Assembly (NCBI RefSeq): GCF_030272615.1
Contig: NC_081407.1
Location: forward strand, 263,734,574 to 263,798,573
Length of the DNA: 64,000 bases
Reading direction: 5' to 3'
DNA from: Cryptomeria japonica
Lineage: Eukaryota > Streptophyta > Pinopsida > Cupressales > Cupressaceae
Below the pieces are notes generated by a model. The model searched no databases and was not told the origin of the DNA. It saw only the letters and a list, made by a program, of their open reading frames with translations. A program made the position numbers and the translations under genes. Below, in pieces: positions 22,342-34,567 of the stretch (positions are counted from its first letter, which is position 1; every line of letters begins with the position of its first letter).

Positions 22342-24506
22342 TGGTACAGTCATCGATTAGGAGGGACCTCAAAGAGATCAATCTAGACCAGGTAGCAAGA
22401 GTAAACACAATGGAAACAAGAAACTATGATGGAAGAAATACAAAATTGAGTATATTAGATCATGAAAACTGATTATAGATAATCAGTAACATCTGGGTTA
22501 CAAGGTTCAGCTCATTAGCCTGCTACACACATGTTTAATTATAGAATAGGTCACTCCCAAAGCTCAGAACCTAAGATCTATCTACTATATTCTATCTAAT
22601 CTCTTCTTACTTTCTTACTTGAATTCTAATGCTCAATTACAATGATTTATATGAGCCAAGGGGATCCCATTGGCACAAAAAGGATCAAATGTTGAAGAAC
22701 AAGACCAAACATGTAAAACTGATAGGTCGTCCCCACCAAAGAGATTCCTTCAAAAAATCTGAAGGATGAAGTGTAGATCAAAGGGAAGTTTGGCCACATG
22801 TCAAAGAACATCAAAATCAACGCATAGGGATTCGCAAGCCACAAAAGCGATCTAGTAGATTCACCAATGCAAATAGGTCCAAATAGTTTGGGTGCCAAAA
22901 AACTGTCTCAGAAATGAGAATCAATAACTTGATAAAAAATGATCCAAATGCTCAGCGGTTTAGGAATAAGGAATATGATCATGTCGTCAAGAAAAATCCA
23001 ACTCCACAAGATCCGGTGAGCCAATGTAAGAAAATGCAGAATGAAATGCTGAAACTACAAAACATAAAACAAACATAAAATAAATATTTTGGTTGATGCA
23101 AGATTGCCAAGAATCGGGGATGCTCATGCATCAGACTCACTGAGCTAACCAACTCCAAGAGTAACAATAGGAAATTGAATGAAGCTAAGACATGCATAGA
23201 TAGAATCCAAAATCCCCAATGGAAGAAGGTAACTACCTCCCAATCATGTGGAACCCAAAGGACCACCCTTCGTGCTAGGAGATAACATAAGGCCCTCAAA
23301 CACACAAACGAGGAATTACAACACAAGATCTAGACACACTTCCATCGGATACAGACACAATCAAGAAAAAAATAACTGAAAATCAACACAAGAATACTCC
23401 AGAGGCTAAAAACACCTGGTAAGACACTAGTGCTCACAAGGGGATAGTGTCATCACATAGCTTGATATGGATTATCTTGGTAGGTCTCCATAGGCAAGAG
23501 GCTAAAAGCACCTTGCAAGACACTAGTGCTCACAAAGGGAAAGTGTCATCGCATATCTTGATATGGGTTATCTTGGCAGGTCTCCATAGGCCCCAACCCC
23601 CATCCTAGGTCATCCTGGCAGCCTCTCCCAACCCCTAACCCCCATTCAAGTCCCATGCGAAACCAACATACCTTTCAAGAGGATAGGGTAGTTTATTATG
23701 CCATTCCAGGCCTTCCCACCTCATCTTGAGCCTAAAACGGAACTCAAGCCATGAGCGGGGAACACTTAATCTTGTTTAATGTGTTTAAATACCCAACCTC
23801 CTAATACATTAATTATAGGCTACCACTTATTAAGAAAAACTTCCAATGGGTTATCCTGGCAGCCACTTTTGGCCCCGACCCCCACTTGGAAGCCACTCTC
23901 TCTTATGACACTAAACCTACCCAAATCCAACCGAAGAAATAGATGAAACACCATCAATTAACCATATAGTAAAATTCAACCAAATCTTAAACAACATTGC
24001 ATCTCAGCCACATAAACATGAAATACTATAGCTTCCAACAAGAGCACAACATGGCTCAATCCCATAAGGAGAGTAATGTTATAATACCAAGAAACTGATA
24101 AGACACCATAGCAATCCATAAGTAAAACTCACAAAAAAAAAAGATTATCTTATTACTGATAATAAAAATATAGTTCAAAGACAAACCTCTGGAGCCCCAA
24201 AACACATGGGCCAAAATAACATAAAAGACATGTAAAACCCTAACACCTATTGATTTAGGTTACTAAAACATTAAAGGTCAAGGGTTTGATTTAATTAAAC
24301 ATCAAACAATTCCAAAGTCAATAATATTCACATCAAAGGCATCAGGTAATATTGGCCAATTAACTTCTCAAAAAGATCCAATACATAAAAAAACCACCAT
24401 TACAATAAGCAATATTCATCCTATACTCAACTTTAGCACATGGGAGAAAACACAGAGATTGCCAATCATAAACCAAACCTCGATTAAAAAGAATATTTAG
24501 GAAGAT
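22342..24506 (-). repeat. Gyp-1 5' LTR or LTR-like flank, non-coding
   Basis: It begins TGGTACAGTC next to the PBS, giving a minus-strand CA end. No gene is visible; the open frames here have no family features. It contains a 96-bp tandem duplication and several ATCYTGGCAG...CCCCAACCCCC blocks (23571, 23613, 23853). The outer LTR end could not be found before Cop-H begins. Confidence 0.45.
23403..23594. repeat. 96-bp tandem duplication
   Basis: Two copies (23403-23498 and 23499-23594) start AGGCTAAAA and share CAAGACACTAGTGCTCACAA-like and GGTCTCCATAGG segments with scattered mismatches. They lie within the Gyp-1 LTR-like DNA. Confidence 0.85.
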
Positions 24507-25361
24507 TGTTGGAAATAATAATAAAGGAAATCTGAGAGGGGGAGTGAATAAGTTTTCACCAGATCTAAAAACTTAACCACAAATACAAATTTGATAAACT
24601 GGAACAATAACAAAGATAAGAAAATTGATAACACAACACACAACACCAAGATTTTGATGTGGAAAACCTGGTTAAGGAAAAAACCATGGTGCAAACATAC
24701 CCACAATAAGATGATACTTTGTAGTAGTATGTGAAACTATTAGAATGGGGAATGCACATGCATTCAAGCACACTTCCTAGAGCTCATTGCTCAAAATATA
24801 ATGACCCAGAAGGCTACAACCCTCAGGGAAGTCTCACTAACTTACAACAAGATTTGGACTTCAATCCAGAATGAATGAACTAAAATAATAGCATCTCCAA
24901 ATTCCTAATTACAGTTCCAATTAAGCACAATTGTCTGCTCTGCAACACCAATCTCTACTCAATCACAATGTCAAAGGATGAATCACTTGATCACACATAC
25001 ACCACTCTTTGATAATGCAGACACAACCTTGACACCTAATTTACATGACTATATCACCTATTTCTATAATTAATCAATCTTGACAACAAGGTCGGCTAGA
25101 CCCTCAACTCACAATTACAAAATTACATCACATGATACAAAGATCGACCATCGGACCAATATAATGATTTACATGGTATAACATGGACCTAAATCAAATC
25201 TCTAAACACACAACACCACCGAAAATCACACCAAGATCAACTGCAACATGCTACACCACCAGGAAAACCACATAACACAAAGAACATCACCGGTTCAACA
25301 AAATCACCAAAAACTCGCACAACAATCAATGTGGATCATCAGGACAAATAGGACACAATAG
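24507..25361 (-). repeat. Cop-H 3' LTR, distal piece
   Basis: Starts TGTTGGAAATAATAATAAAGG on the plus strand and matches 59712-60570. It carries the GAGAGGGGGAGTGAATAAG purine run and the GGAAAAAACCATGGTG motif. It stops at 25361, where Cop-B begins. Confidence 0.9.
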
Positions 25362-25812
25362 TGTGAGATTTTGCCAAGATCAAGGGCACACTGAAAAAGT
25401 ATAAAGAGAGACAATAGAATGACAACAACAAATTGTATTCTCATCAATATACAAAACTTTCAACTGGATTAACCAATACAAAGAATATGAGACTTCTTAT
25501 ATAGGCAAGGCCATATGGATGTACAAGCACACAATCATGACATGTGGCTCAATGAGTAACAAGGATAGGTAAGAAATACTAGGGATAGCTAGGAGAAATA
25601 ATATAATATTCCATAAGAGGTGGAGGACCCACTGAATGTGGAGTGTAACAACAAGATAAGACCACAAAAAGTGGAATTTCTCCTACAAGATATATCCCTA
25701 TGTGCACACTTCCCTAAGTGTCTCATATCCAAACTACGATGAAATGAATTATTCTAAGTTAACTTAAGTAAAGTGTAATAATATCCATGATGAATATTTA
25801 TTTACACCAACA
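25362..25812 (-). repeat. Cop-B 3' LTR
   Basis: Plus-strand TGTGAGATTTTGCC to ACACCAACA. It matches 31597-32046 with roughly 9% differences by eye over the first 200 bp. It holds a minus-strand TATATAA box at 25497-25503. Confidence 0.93.
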
Positions 25813-25836
25813 CCTCCCCTTAAGTGCAACTTAGGG
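25813..25836 (-). other. Cop-B polypurine tract
   Basis: The minus strand reads TTAAGGGGAGG directly before the LTR start TGTTGG. Confidence 0.75.
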
Positions 25837-26094
25837 GACTGAAGACTCAAGTCAACAATGCAAGATGGGTCCTGACTACTAGGCCATGATAGGTACCCAT
25901 GTACAAAATGCAAGTGCAAGCAAAACTATGCAATGCAATCTCTCACAAATGGAGAAAGGGAGAAAACCCAGTGGGAAAAAACTCCCCCCCAAAAGAGAGA
26001 GGAATGTAAAAAAGACTCTCAAGGAATAAGGACAAAACCTCAATGAGGAAAAAGTCCCCCCATAAGAGAGGAAGGAGAAGTCAGCTGACCCCCC

Positions 26095-29000
26095 CTAATG
26101 AGACATCTCGCACCCCAAAGAGAGCTCACAACTACTGGAACTTACTCTCGGTGAAAGGTTTGGTGAATATGTCTGCAACCTGCTCCGCTGTAGGACAATA
26201 CTGCAAATCAATGACCTTCTCCTGAATTAGCTCTCAGATATTGTGCATATGGATCTCGATGTGTTTGGTCCACTGATGTTAGACTGGGTTCTTCAAGATT
26301 ACAATAGCACTCTGATTGTCGCAATGTAGAACTATTGGTTGTGGAATGGTGAACCCAAACTCTATGAGAATTTGATAAAGCCAAATGGTCTCAGTCATTG
26401 CATTAATAGCTCCTTGATACTCAGCCTTAGTCGAAGAGAGAGAAATAACATGTTTCTTCTTGCTCTGCCAACAAATGGTGCCCAAACCAAGGTAAAAACT
26501 GTAACCTGAAGTAGACATACGATCATCAAGATCACTAGCCCAAGCGCAGTCTTGTGCCTACTGCATAGTGAATCCCATAGTGATGTGTACCCTGGATGTA
26601 ATGAAGGATGCATTTGGTGGCTTTCCAATGAAGCTCATGTGGTTCTTGCATGAAGCGGGAAACCATGCCAACTACAAATGAAATATCAGGGTGTGTATGA
26701 GTCAAGTAGATGAGACTAGCACAAGACGACGATACAATTTGGTATCAACTGGTGGAGAAGAGAACTGAGCCTCAAGCTTGACTCTAGGAAGAAAGGGAGT
26801 TGGGGTAAGCTTACAATCAGCCATACAAAAGCATGCAAGTAGATCAAGAGCATACTTGGGCTGCGATAGTATAATCTTGGAAGGTGACTATGAAATCTCT
26901 ATCTCAAGAAAGTAGTGCAAAAGACCCAAGTCAGTCATAGCAAATTTGTCATGCAAAGCAGATTTGACCCTGCTAATGATGGATGCAGTGCTCCCTGTAA
27001 TGATCAAATCATCAACATAAAGCACAAGTATCAAGTGAGAGTCATCCTATCATAAAATGGAGACATTCAGATCAGAATGACACTTGGTGAACTCTATGGA
27101 GAGAAGAAAGGAATCCATCTTAGTATACCAAGCCCTAGGGGTTTTCTTAAGGCCATAGAGAGATTTCCTTAGTCTACAAACCAAGGAAGTATCTTGGATG
27201 AAACCTTGTGGCTACTCCATAAAAATCTCCTCATCAAGATCACCATGAAGAAAAGCACTCTTCACATCCATCTGATGTACAACCCAACCATGAGCTACAA
27301 CAATAGAAAGTGTCAAGCAAATGGAGTTCATCTTGGCTATGGGGGCAAAGGTCACAGTATAGTCAACACTTGGAACCTGAGAGAAACCTTTCGCAACAAG
27401 CCAAGCCTTATAATTATCCACACTACCATCCCCTGCAAACTTGGTCTGAAAGATCCACTTACATTGAACCATCTTTTTCCCCTTAGGGAGAGGGACTAAC
27501 TCCCATGTGTTGTTCCTCATCAAATAACTATACTCTTCCTCCATAGCATGCTCCCACTCAAGAATCCCTGATGCTTCCCGAAATGTCTACAGATCAGAAG
27601 CGGTAGAAATCAATGCATGTGGAAGATCTTGATGATGTGATTGATTCCTTCATGTATCTAAAGGATCCCCAACAAGAGAACCTTCTGACCCAAATGTTTG
27701 TTGAGTCCAATGAAGTCTAGGTGGAGGTGGAGAATGAGGCTCGTCAACTGCAAGTGGACCCAGCGGAGGTGTTACCCTGTGAGTCGGAGTTGAAGGAGTC
27801 TCATCATCTGAATCACTAGCATCGCTATCGACAATGGAGGAAGGTGGAGGAGGTAGAGAGGGAGATCTTTCCTCAAAGTGAACACTCCTCTCAATAAACA
27901 CCTCATGTGTCTCAAGATCCATCAATCAATATGCCTTAACACCCTTAGGATATCCAACAAATATGCAAGGCCTACTTTGAGGTTCCAATGCCTTCTGTTT
28001 TTGCGGAGGTATGCAAGCCCATGCTGGACACCCAAAGACTCTGAAATGTCTCACAATCGGTTTCCTACTAGCCCAAGCCTCAAAAGGAGTAATACCTTGC
28101 AAAGCTTTGTGAGGAACCCGATTCTAGATGTGTGTGGCACAACTGATAGCCTCTTCCCAAAAGGCGGGATCAAGAGAACGTGCATGTATCATACAACTAG
28201 CCATTTCTTTGAGATTTCTATTCTTATGCTCTGCAACTCCATTCTACGATGGAGTGTATGCAATAGAATGCTGAAGATCAATCCCCTCAAATGTACAAAA
28301 ATCCTCAAGTCTCTTGTTCACATATTCCCTTTCATTATCTCTGCGAAGAATCTTGACCACTTTCCTAGATTGCTTCTCCACACGATTCTTGAAGTCCTGA
28401 AATTTGTCAAATACTTCACTCTTATGAATAAGAAACTAGACCCAAGTGAAGTAGGAGTAGTCATCAGTGAAAGTGAGGACATAGAATGCCTTACTAAATG
28501 AAGGTGATAGAAATGGACCTGCTACATCATTGTGAACAAGTTGAAGAACTTCCAAAGCTCTCCAAGATTTCCCCTTATCAAACTTCTCCTCGGGATGCTT
28601 GCCCATGGAACACCCTAAACATACACCCTCTAAAAAACTAATTTGAGGTAGACCTCTAACCATGTCTTTAGTGTTGATCTGCTGAAGATAGCGAAGTTGA
28701 GGTGACCAAACTGCTCATGCCATAGCTTACTTTCTGAATTTGAATGAGTAAGCAAGGACCTAGAAGGAGAACTTGTTACAAAGTGGGAGAATGAATAAAG
28801 CCTTGAGTTGTCATTGACTTGTCCCACTGCTACCAAAGCATCATCATCATGTTCCTTTACCCCAACTGAATCAGGTGTAAAATCAACGTTTTTCCCATTC
28901 CCATAGTGAGTGATTTAGTAGATAGAGAGAATTTTGGTAGACAAGTTAGGAACATAGAGAACATTCTCAAATGTTCCATCATCCATGTCAACTGATCCTT

Positions 29001-29170
29001 TCCCTTCAACCTCAACTTGTGTATCATCACGTATGTAAATGTGAGGTACCTTTGATGGCTCCAATGAAGAAAATTTCTCCTTTGTAGAACCCATGTGATA
29101 AGAGGCACCTGAGTCAAGTATCCATTGTTGTGAAGAACCTATTGTAGCCACAAATGCTTGCCCTTTTCCC
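26095..29170 (-). pseudogene. Cop-B protease, integrase, RT and RNase H
   Basis: Minus-strand domains in order: protease QQWILDSGASYHMG (28915-29151), GAG-pre-integrase HEQFGHLNF and integrase start NDVAGPF (28436-28836), a decayed integrase core (27930-28430), a Pro/Ser/acidic linker (27650-27925), RT with [16 protein letters not shown] (27212-27544) and LYVDDLIITG (near 27010), RNase H with STKAEYQGAINA (26279-26518), and the tail EQVADIFTKPF (near 26150). Stops and frameshifts are many. Confidence 0.9.
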
Positions 29171-29175
29171 TTAGA

Positions 29176-30116
29176 CTATGAGGAAGAGGAAGGAGACGAA
29201 TCCTTCTTTGTGTAGGTGGAAGGCAAGTTGATGTTGTTTTTCTTAAGAATATTTGTCAACTCATCAACTTTCTTGGTGTGGCATCGATTCTCATCATGAC
29301 CATACTTCTTGCAATATGCACAAGTTGGTTTGTCCTTCTTAGGTGGAATCCTCTTCTTGGAAGAGGATAAAAACTTGCCTTGTGATGGAGAGGATGATTG
29401 TCCTTTTTTCTGTTGTGTCTTTGACTTAGATTGCTTCTTCTTCTTTTTGGAATCTTTGCCTTGACTCCCTTGACTCCCTTGATTAGACACCAAAGCCTTG
29501 GACTTTGAAGACTTGAGAAGCCCCATGTTCAACAACTTAGATTGTTCCAATATCAACATTTCTATGAAAGCATAAAATGAAGGCATAGTGTAGGAACTCC
29601 CCACTATCAAATGATGAGTTTGGAAGCTTGAAACAAATGTTGCATATTCTGGTGCAAGCTTGTCCAACAAGTTGAATATCAACTGAGCATCTTTTTTGTC
29701 AATTCCACAATCCTGAAGCTTTGCTCTTAGCTCATTTGCTTTGCTGACATAATCTTGGATTGTATCAAAATTCTTGGGATACAAGTTGGTGAGCGCATTA
29801 TCAATCTTGTAACCTTTGATTTCATCAACTTGACCATACAATTTTTGAAATATATCCCAAGCCTCTTTGAGTGTAGTACACTTCTCAATGTGAAAAATGA
29901 GGTCATCTGATACATACTTACACAAAGTTCCAAGAGCCATGTAATTCTTAGTGAACCATTCTAACCAAGCATTAGGATCAGCCTTAGCATTAGGTGGTGC
30001 TTCTATTGTTCCATCTATATAATGCGTGAGACCTTTTTCCATTAATTTGCTCCATACTTTAATTTTCCATGATGCATAATTATGTGGAATTAAAGGTGGA
30101 AATTTATGAGGACTCA
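29176..30116 (-). pseudogene. Cop-B gag
   Basis: An intact 300-codon open frame from ATG 30116 (MSPHKFPPLIPHNYASW). It holds a UBN2/DUF4219-type copia gag (NYASWKIKVW, EAWDIFQKLYG, KANELRAKLQDCG), a Lys/Ser/Gln-rich basic stretch, and an intact knuckle CAYCKKYGHDENRC (29281-29322). It ends at a stop at 29176, just before the protease. The gag and knuckle are whole, so this is the least damaged ORF of Cop-B. It would form the particle and bind the RNA. Confidence 0.93.
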
Positions 30117-30138
30117 TTGCAACAAAATGAAAGAGCAC

Positions 30139-31583
30139 AAGGAAAGAGAGGCATAGTCACACAAGTCACCCCCCCAAATTCACTCAATCAAAGAACCCCT
30201 CCCAAAATGATGATTTGACACTTTATACTTAGTGCGTGTACAATGGGCCACTTGCAAAAAATGGAAATGTAGACTTCTAATTTCAACTTTACAAGTGCCT
30301 CAATAAGGCCAAAAGAGACTCAAACTAATAATGCAAGATATCTAAACTAAGATCCAAGAAAATTACAAGTACCAAATAGGTCAAAAAAGACAAATATCTG
30401 AAAGTACAATATCCACTACAAATATCTAAAAATTATCATATATTATGAAATTAGATGAAAAAATATGCACTTTAAAAAAAAACGACACCTGAAAAGGATG
30501 TCATATGAGCTCAAACCAAGCCTTTGAAGTTGCAAAATTGAGGATTGAACAAGTACAACTGAGAGAATTTGACAATTCCAAAAAACCTATGCACCAAAAT
30601 CAGAAAATAACCACACCACTGTGAGGAGCATGAAAAAATAGCCCAAATAAAAAAAAATTGCACCCAAAAAGGAGCAAAATTGAGCAAGTTATGAGCCTCC
30701 AAAGTTGACTCAAAAATCTAAATTGCTCAACAAAGAGGGCTCTAAAATTTTTCAAAAAATGCTAACTAGGCAATAATTGGGCACTGACTGAATGTTGACT
30801 ATGCAAAAAAAGATGACTATGTAGAAAAAACTAGGTGGCGTTGATTGGGCACCTACGGGTGACGTGGTTGGTGACTGGGCCGAGCTCCCTATGTGGCAGG
30901 CAGAGGTGGGCCTGGTGCTGAGGTGGTGGCGGGTGGCGTTGAGGTGGCAGTTGTCAAAGGGCTGGCGGGAGGACTATCGGTGGCGGGGAGGAAGATCCCT
31001 GCGGTCATGGTGGGGTCATTAACTACTATTGGACGTGTTGGCGGGTGGCGAGGCTGCTGGGACTGTTGCCAGAGGGGCCTGCGAATGGCAGGATTGCTAT
31101 TGGAGAAGCTTGCGGACAGCGACAGATGACAAGTTTGATGGAGCTATTGGCAGTGGGCACAGTGGCCGCTGCTGTATGGGTAGTATACCTGTGTGGGATA
31201 CGACCTGCGACAGAGCCTGCAGTACGACAAGGTAGGGGGGTCTCTGAACCCCCACAAAAGTTTATTTTTTATTTTATATATATATATATATTTAAATGCC
31301 TTTTTTTTAATTTAGAAAACAAAAAAAAATTCAAATTTTTTTTTTTTAAATCCGAAAATTTCGTATCGTACCCCCTGAAATTGGGCAAAAAATTCGTCCT
31401 CACCAAAAATTCAACTTTTTCCAAAATAGGTCGAGTTTGTACTCAAATTTTATGGAAACAGCCTCTTGGACGCAATGGTGAGGTCAAAAACTCTCTAAGA
31501 TGCCTCCAAAAAGCACAGTCCCTCATATCCAAAAATAGAAGCCTTCCAATATGTCTCCCAAAACAAATCAATGAAGCCCCAAT
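30139..31583 (-). other. Cop-B leader region, non-coding
   Basis: About 1.45 kb lies between PBS and gag, long for a copia element with 450-bp LTRs. Three parts are seen: AT-rich DNA (30139-30830), a GC-rich island (30830-31255), and low-complexity A/T runs with a (TA)n stretch (31275-31293). No recognisable gene is present; plus-strand frames over the island show only Gly/Val/Ala-rich composition. Confidence 0.6.
30830..31255. other. GC-rich island in the Cop-B leader
   Basis: GGTGGCG, GGCGGG and related words make this clearly more GC-rich than the flanks. The open frames (30893-31129, 31045-31629 plus) look like composition effects. It may be a captured genomic fragment; the origin is unknown. 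Confidence 0.5.
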
Positions 31584-31596
31584 GGCTTTGATACCA
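31584..31596 (-). other. Cop-B primer-binding site
   Basis: The minus strand reads TGGTATCAAAGCC directly after the LTR, a tRNA-Met-type PBS. Confidence 0.9.
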
Positions 31597-32046
31597 TGTG
31601 AGATTTTGCCAAGATCAAGAGCACAATGAAAAATATAAAGAGAGACAATAGAATGACAAGAACAAACTATATTCTCATAAATATACAAAATGATCAACTG
31701 GATTTACCAATTCAATGAATATGAGGCTGCTTATATAGGCAAGGCCATATGGATGTACGAGCACACAATCATGACATGTGCCTCAATGAGAAACAAGGGT
31801 AGGTGAGAAATACTACGGGTAGGTAGGATAAATAATATAATATTCCACAAGAGGTGGAGGACCCACCGAATGTGGAGTGTAACAGCAAGATAAGACCACA
31901 AAAGGTGGAATTTCTCCTACAAGCTATATCCCTATGTGCACACTTCCCTAAGTGTCTCATATCCAAACTATGATGAGATGCATTATCCTAAGTTAACTTA
32001 AGTAAAGTGTAATAATATCCATGATGAATATTTATTTACACCAACA
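31597..32046 (-). repeat. Cop-B 5' LTR
   Basis: The plus strand runs TGTGAGATTTTGCC to CACCAACA. The minus strand has a TATATAA box at 31731-31737, about 310 bp into the LTR, a sensible promoter position. Confidence 0.93.
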
Positions 32047-32512
32047 ACCAACAAGCACATTAGAATCATCAACAACAAGTGTGCCAACATCACTTATCAA
32101 ATCTTCATCGATCAACATTTGAAACTCAAGAATACTCAAACAACAACAAATTTCACAAAGAAAAGATAACTTGCGGAGCACCAAATCACAAACCATCTGA
32201 AATGAAGATGTACACAAGACCATCCCAAATGATATTCCAAAATATCAACTCAAGGTCTGATCACACTGGAATATACCAGAGGAAATACTACTCTGCAAAG
32301 TACAGATCAGAAATACAAACTACAAAACTGGATCATCTGATATGATCAATTAATCTTTCTGGATCACCAAAACCAATACAGAAGAATATAGTGATACTAG
32401 AAATACTGCGTACACTAAACCATGATTCCAATAAACCAATCCACAAGCATCGAAGTGAGAATATGTTGATGTCAATGATAACAACATATCCTAGCAGCAA
32501 CAATGTCCAACA
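32047..32512 (-). repeat. Cop-H 3' LTR, proximal piece
   Basis: Continues the Cop-H LTR after Cop-B and matches 60570-61021. It ends GTCCAACA on the plus strand, so the minus-strand LTR starts TGTTGGACATTG, right after a PPT. The 5' LTR lacks these last bases. Confidence 0.88.
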
Positions 32513-32820
32513 ATCTCCCCCTTTGGCATTTATGGCAACATATGAATGTGAAAAAGAATCAATGCAAAGGAAGAAATATCTCCAAAAAACTCCCCCTAAG
32601 ATCAAGCAAATAAAACAGTTTTTCATATGCTTTTCTCCCCCTTTGACAACAATGCCAAAGATCACAAAATAGATAACCAAACTCTCCCCCTTAGATCAAA
32701 AAATTATGAATCTCTCCCACTAAAACACATAACCATATTACTCCACGAGAGGACTAGCACCAACTCATCAATCCAGATAAAGAGATGAGACAGTGATGTC
32801 CACTGGATTGATGCAACACA
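32513..32820 (-). other. Cop-H multiple polypurine tracts and 3' non-coding
   Basis: On the minus strand AAAGGGGGAGATTG abuts the LTR (32511-32524) after GCCATAAATGCC. Further AGGGGGAG-type tracts lie near 32592, 32634 and 32684. This is the same multi-PPT layout as Cop-A. Confidence 0.8.
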
Positions 32821-33153
32821 ATGCATCTAGTTCTCATCAAGACAGGTGGATACCCCTAACTTATCTCTCAAATAGAAAAAATTATCTGTAGGCAAAGGCT
32901 TCATAAAAATATCAGCAATCTGTTCCTTTGTAGATACATACTCTAGTTTCACTTCCTCTTCACTAACTTTTTCTCTCAAGTAATGATAATTGATTGACAC
33001 ATGTTTAGTTTTTGAATGTTGCACCGGATTCTTAGACATGTTAATAGCACTGGAATTATCATAGTACATGACAATAGGCTCATCATAAGTAACTCTACTA
33101 TCCTTCAACATTTTCTTCATCCAAACTACTTGAGTGCAACTACTAGCAACAAT
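32821..33153 (-). pseudogene. Cop-H RNase H C-terminal part
   Basis: The minus strand, from the NA-3 junction, reads the copia RNase H end: YDNSSAINMSKNPVQHSKTK, HYLREKV, EQIADIFMKPLPTDNF and a stop near 32827. The target duplication ACAAT (33149-33153) marks the NA-3 insertion. Removing NA-3 joins this frame to 40724 onwards. Confidence 0.92.
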
Positions 33154-34262
33154 TGATGAATACTAAGAGGGGGGCATGAATTAGTATTCAAAAAATCTTT
33201 GCATTTAAACACTTTGCAACACTAGCAGTAAACCGGTCAAACACTTTAACAGACAAACCGGTTAACAAACATGCAAACCAAATAGCTAATAATGCATTCA
33301 TCCACAGAAGCACAAACACCATAACACAAGATATTTTGATGTGGAAACCCAAATGGGAAAAACCACGGTGAGAAGGAACTCACAAGTAACTATCTGCAGA
33401 ATAGGAATCAGATCGGTTAAGGTCAGACCGGTTAAGGTCTTACAATGTTCTTTACCAGAATAGATTCTGTTAGGAATCTCAATCTCTGTTAGGAGATAAG
33501 TCTGATTAAAGACTACCTTGCTAGAGGATTTTAGATCCACAGATGTGAACCACCTTGTTAGAGGATTTACAAAAGGATTTTAGGCCTACCTGGTTAAGGG
33601 CTACAGACTTGTCAAAGATGTGAGTAATCAACAAGTGTTTGATCTAGCAAATAACACATATTTCTTGGTTAGATCCTTGATAGCTCATTCTTAATGCACT
33701 CTAGCATTACTTCAATCTTCTACATGTTCATATTCTCTCCAACTCCTCAATCACCTTCAACCCTAGCAACAACATAGACTTTCACTATATCCACATCAAC
33801 AACCTAAAACCCTTGACATGATGTCCTTATAAAGGAAATTGATTTCATGTCGGTCCAATAGGATTACATTACAATTTCCTAGATTCAATGAACTTGGACA
33901 TACTTGGTAATACATCACAAAAAAGTACCGCTACAGTGTCGGCATCGTCAAACAATCAGTGGATGGTAACTCATCATAGACTATACCAGTTCATATAAAG
34001 TGCCGGTTGTTGGTTTGACAAAAAAATGAAGACTGGTCGAAATGTGTTATGCCACTTTAATCCCTCATACCGCTTGAGGTTAACATGTCGCTTCAGACCG
34101 GGAAACACATTCTACAAAACATCAATAGTCTAAAGACTATAATACAATATACCGGTTGGAACAAATGCCATTTGTGTTCTAACTTATACATATAAAGAGG
34201 ATCTCAATGCAAGTGTGTGTCCATCAATGACAATCACAACATAAACATAAAAAATGCCAACA
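33154..34262 (-). repeat. NA-3 3' LTR
   Basis: Plus-strand TGATGAATACTAAG to AATGCCAACA. It matches 39597-40715 and has GGGAAAAACCACGGTG (near 33355), GTTAGAGGATTT words, and CCTTATAAAGG (33826-33836). Confidence 0.95.
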
Positions 34263-34520
34263 ATCTCCCCCTTTGGCATTGATGGCAACACTTAGGAAAG
34301 TAAAATTTTGACATCTAAGTGTTTTACAACAAAATCATGCCATTAGCAAAATTGCTCCCCCTAAGCATATACACTATCCCTTTAATAATACAATGTATAG
34401 CATTTTTTCATATAGAGCATAAACATTTGAGATATTTAGAGCATATAATCAAAATTTTGATTACCAAATACTTCTCCCAATAGAATTCTTCTCCCCCTTT
34501 GCCAACAATGACAAAGTATA
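34255..34520 (-). other. NA-3 multiple polypurine tracts
   Basis: On the minus strand AAAGGGGGAGATTGTTGG (34257-34274) follows GCCATCAATGCC and meets the LTR start. More tracts lie near 34345 and 34490. The terminal PPT block is the same as in Cop-A. Confidence 0.85.
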
Positions 34521-34567
34521 GCTAAACAACCCTATTTTAATTTGATATTAAAAATAATAATAAAAGT

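Larger units (their letters stand above)
14338..24506 (-). mobile_element. Gyp-1: chromodomain Ty3/gypsy element (chromovirus), broken
   Basis: Minus-strand order from right to left: LTR-like DNA, tRNA-Met-type PBS (22328-22339), gag with zinc knuckle, protease, RT, RNase H, integrase and a C-terminal chromodomain, the order of chromoviruses. A 3.5-kb insert separates RT from RNase H. No 3' LTR is present next to the integrase because NA-2 begins there. The right limit is set by Cop-H at 24507, so Gyp-1 may continue beyond 61021. Confidence 0.8.
25362..32046 (-). mobile_element. Cop-B: copia element in the Cop-H 3' LTR
   Basis: 6.7 kb with short LTRs (25362-25812, 451 bp; 31597-32046, 450 bp) that have TG...CA ends, a PBS, a gag-pol pseudogene and a PPT. 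The short LTRs, single PPT and DSGASYHM protease set it apart from the Sirevirus-like elements. No target duplication is visible: AATAG on the left and ACCAA on the right. Against the other Cop-H LTR about five bases (GAAAC) are missing at the junction. Confidence 0.9.

Noticed and set aside
22647-23326. Two hydrophobic minus-strand ORFs (22647-22898 and 22979-23326)
   Set aside because: Lie in LTR-like DNA, short, no family features, not conserved with any other copy here.
23403-23594. CRISPR-like direct repeats
   Set aside because: Only two adjacent copies without spacers, in a plant retroelement context.
27194-28501. Plus-strand ORFs of 101 and 207 codons
   Set aside because: Antisense shadows of the Cop-B RT and integrase.
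31045-31629. 194-codon plus-strand ORF in the Cop-B leader
   Set aside because: Crosses a GC-rich island, homopolymer runs, the PBS and the LTR end; no domain; opposite to the element.
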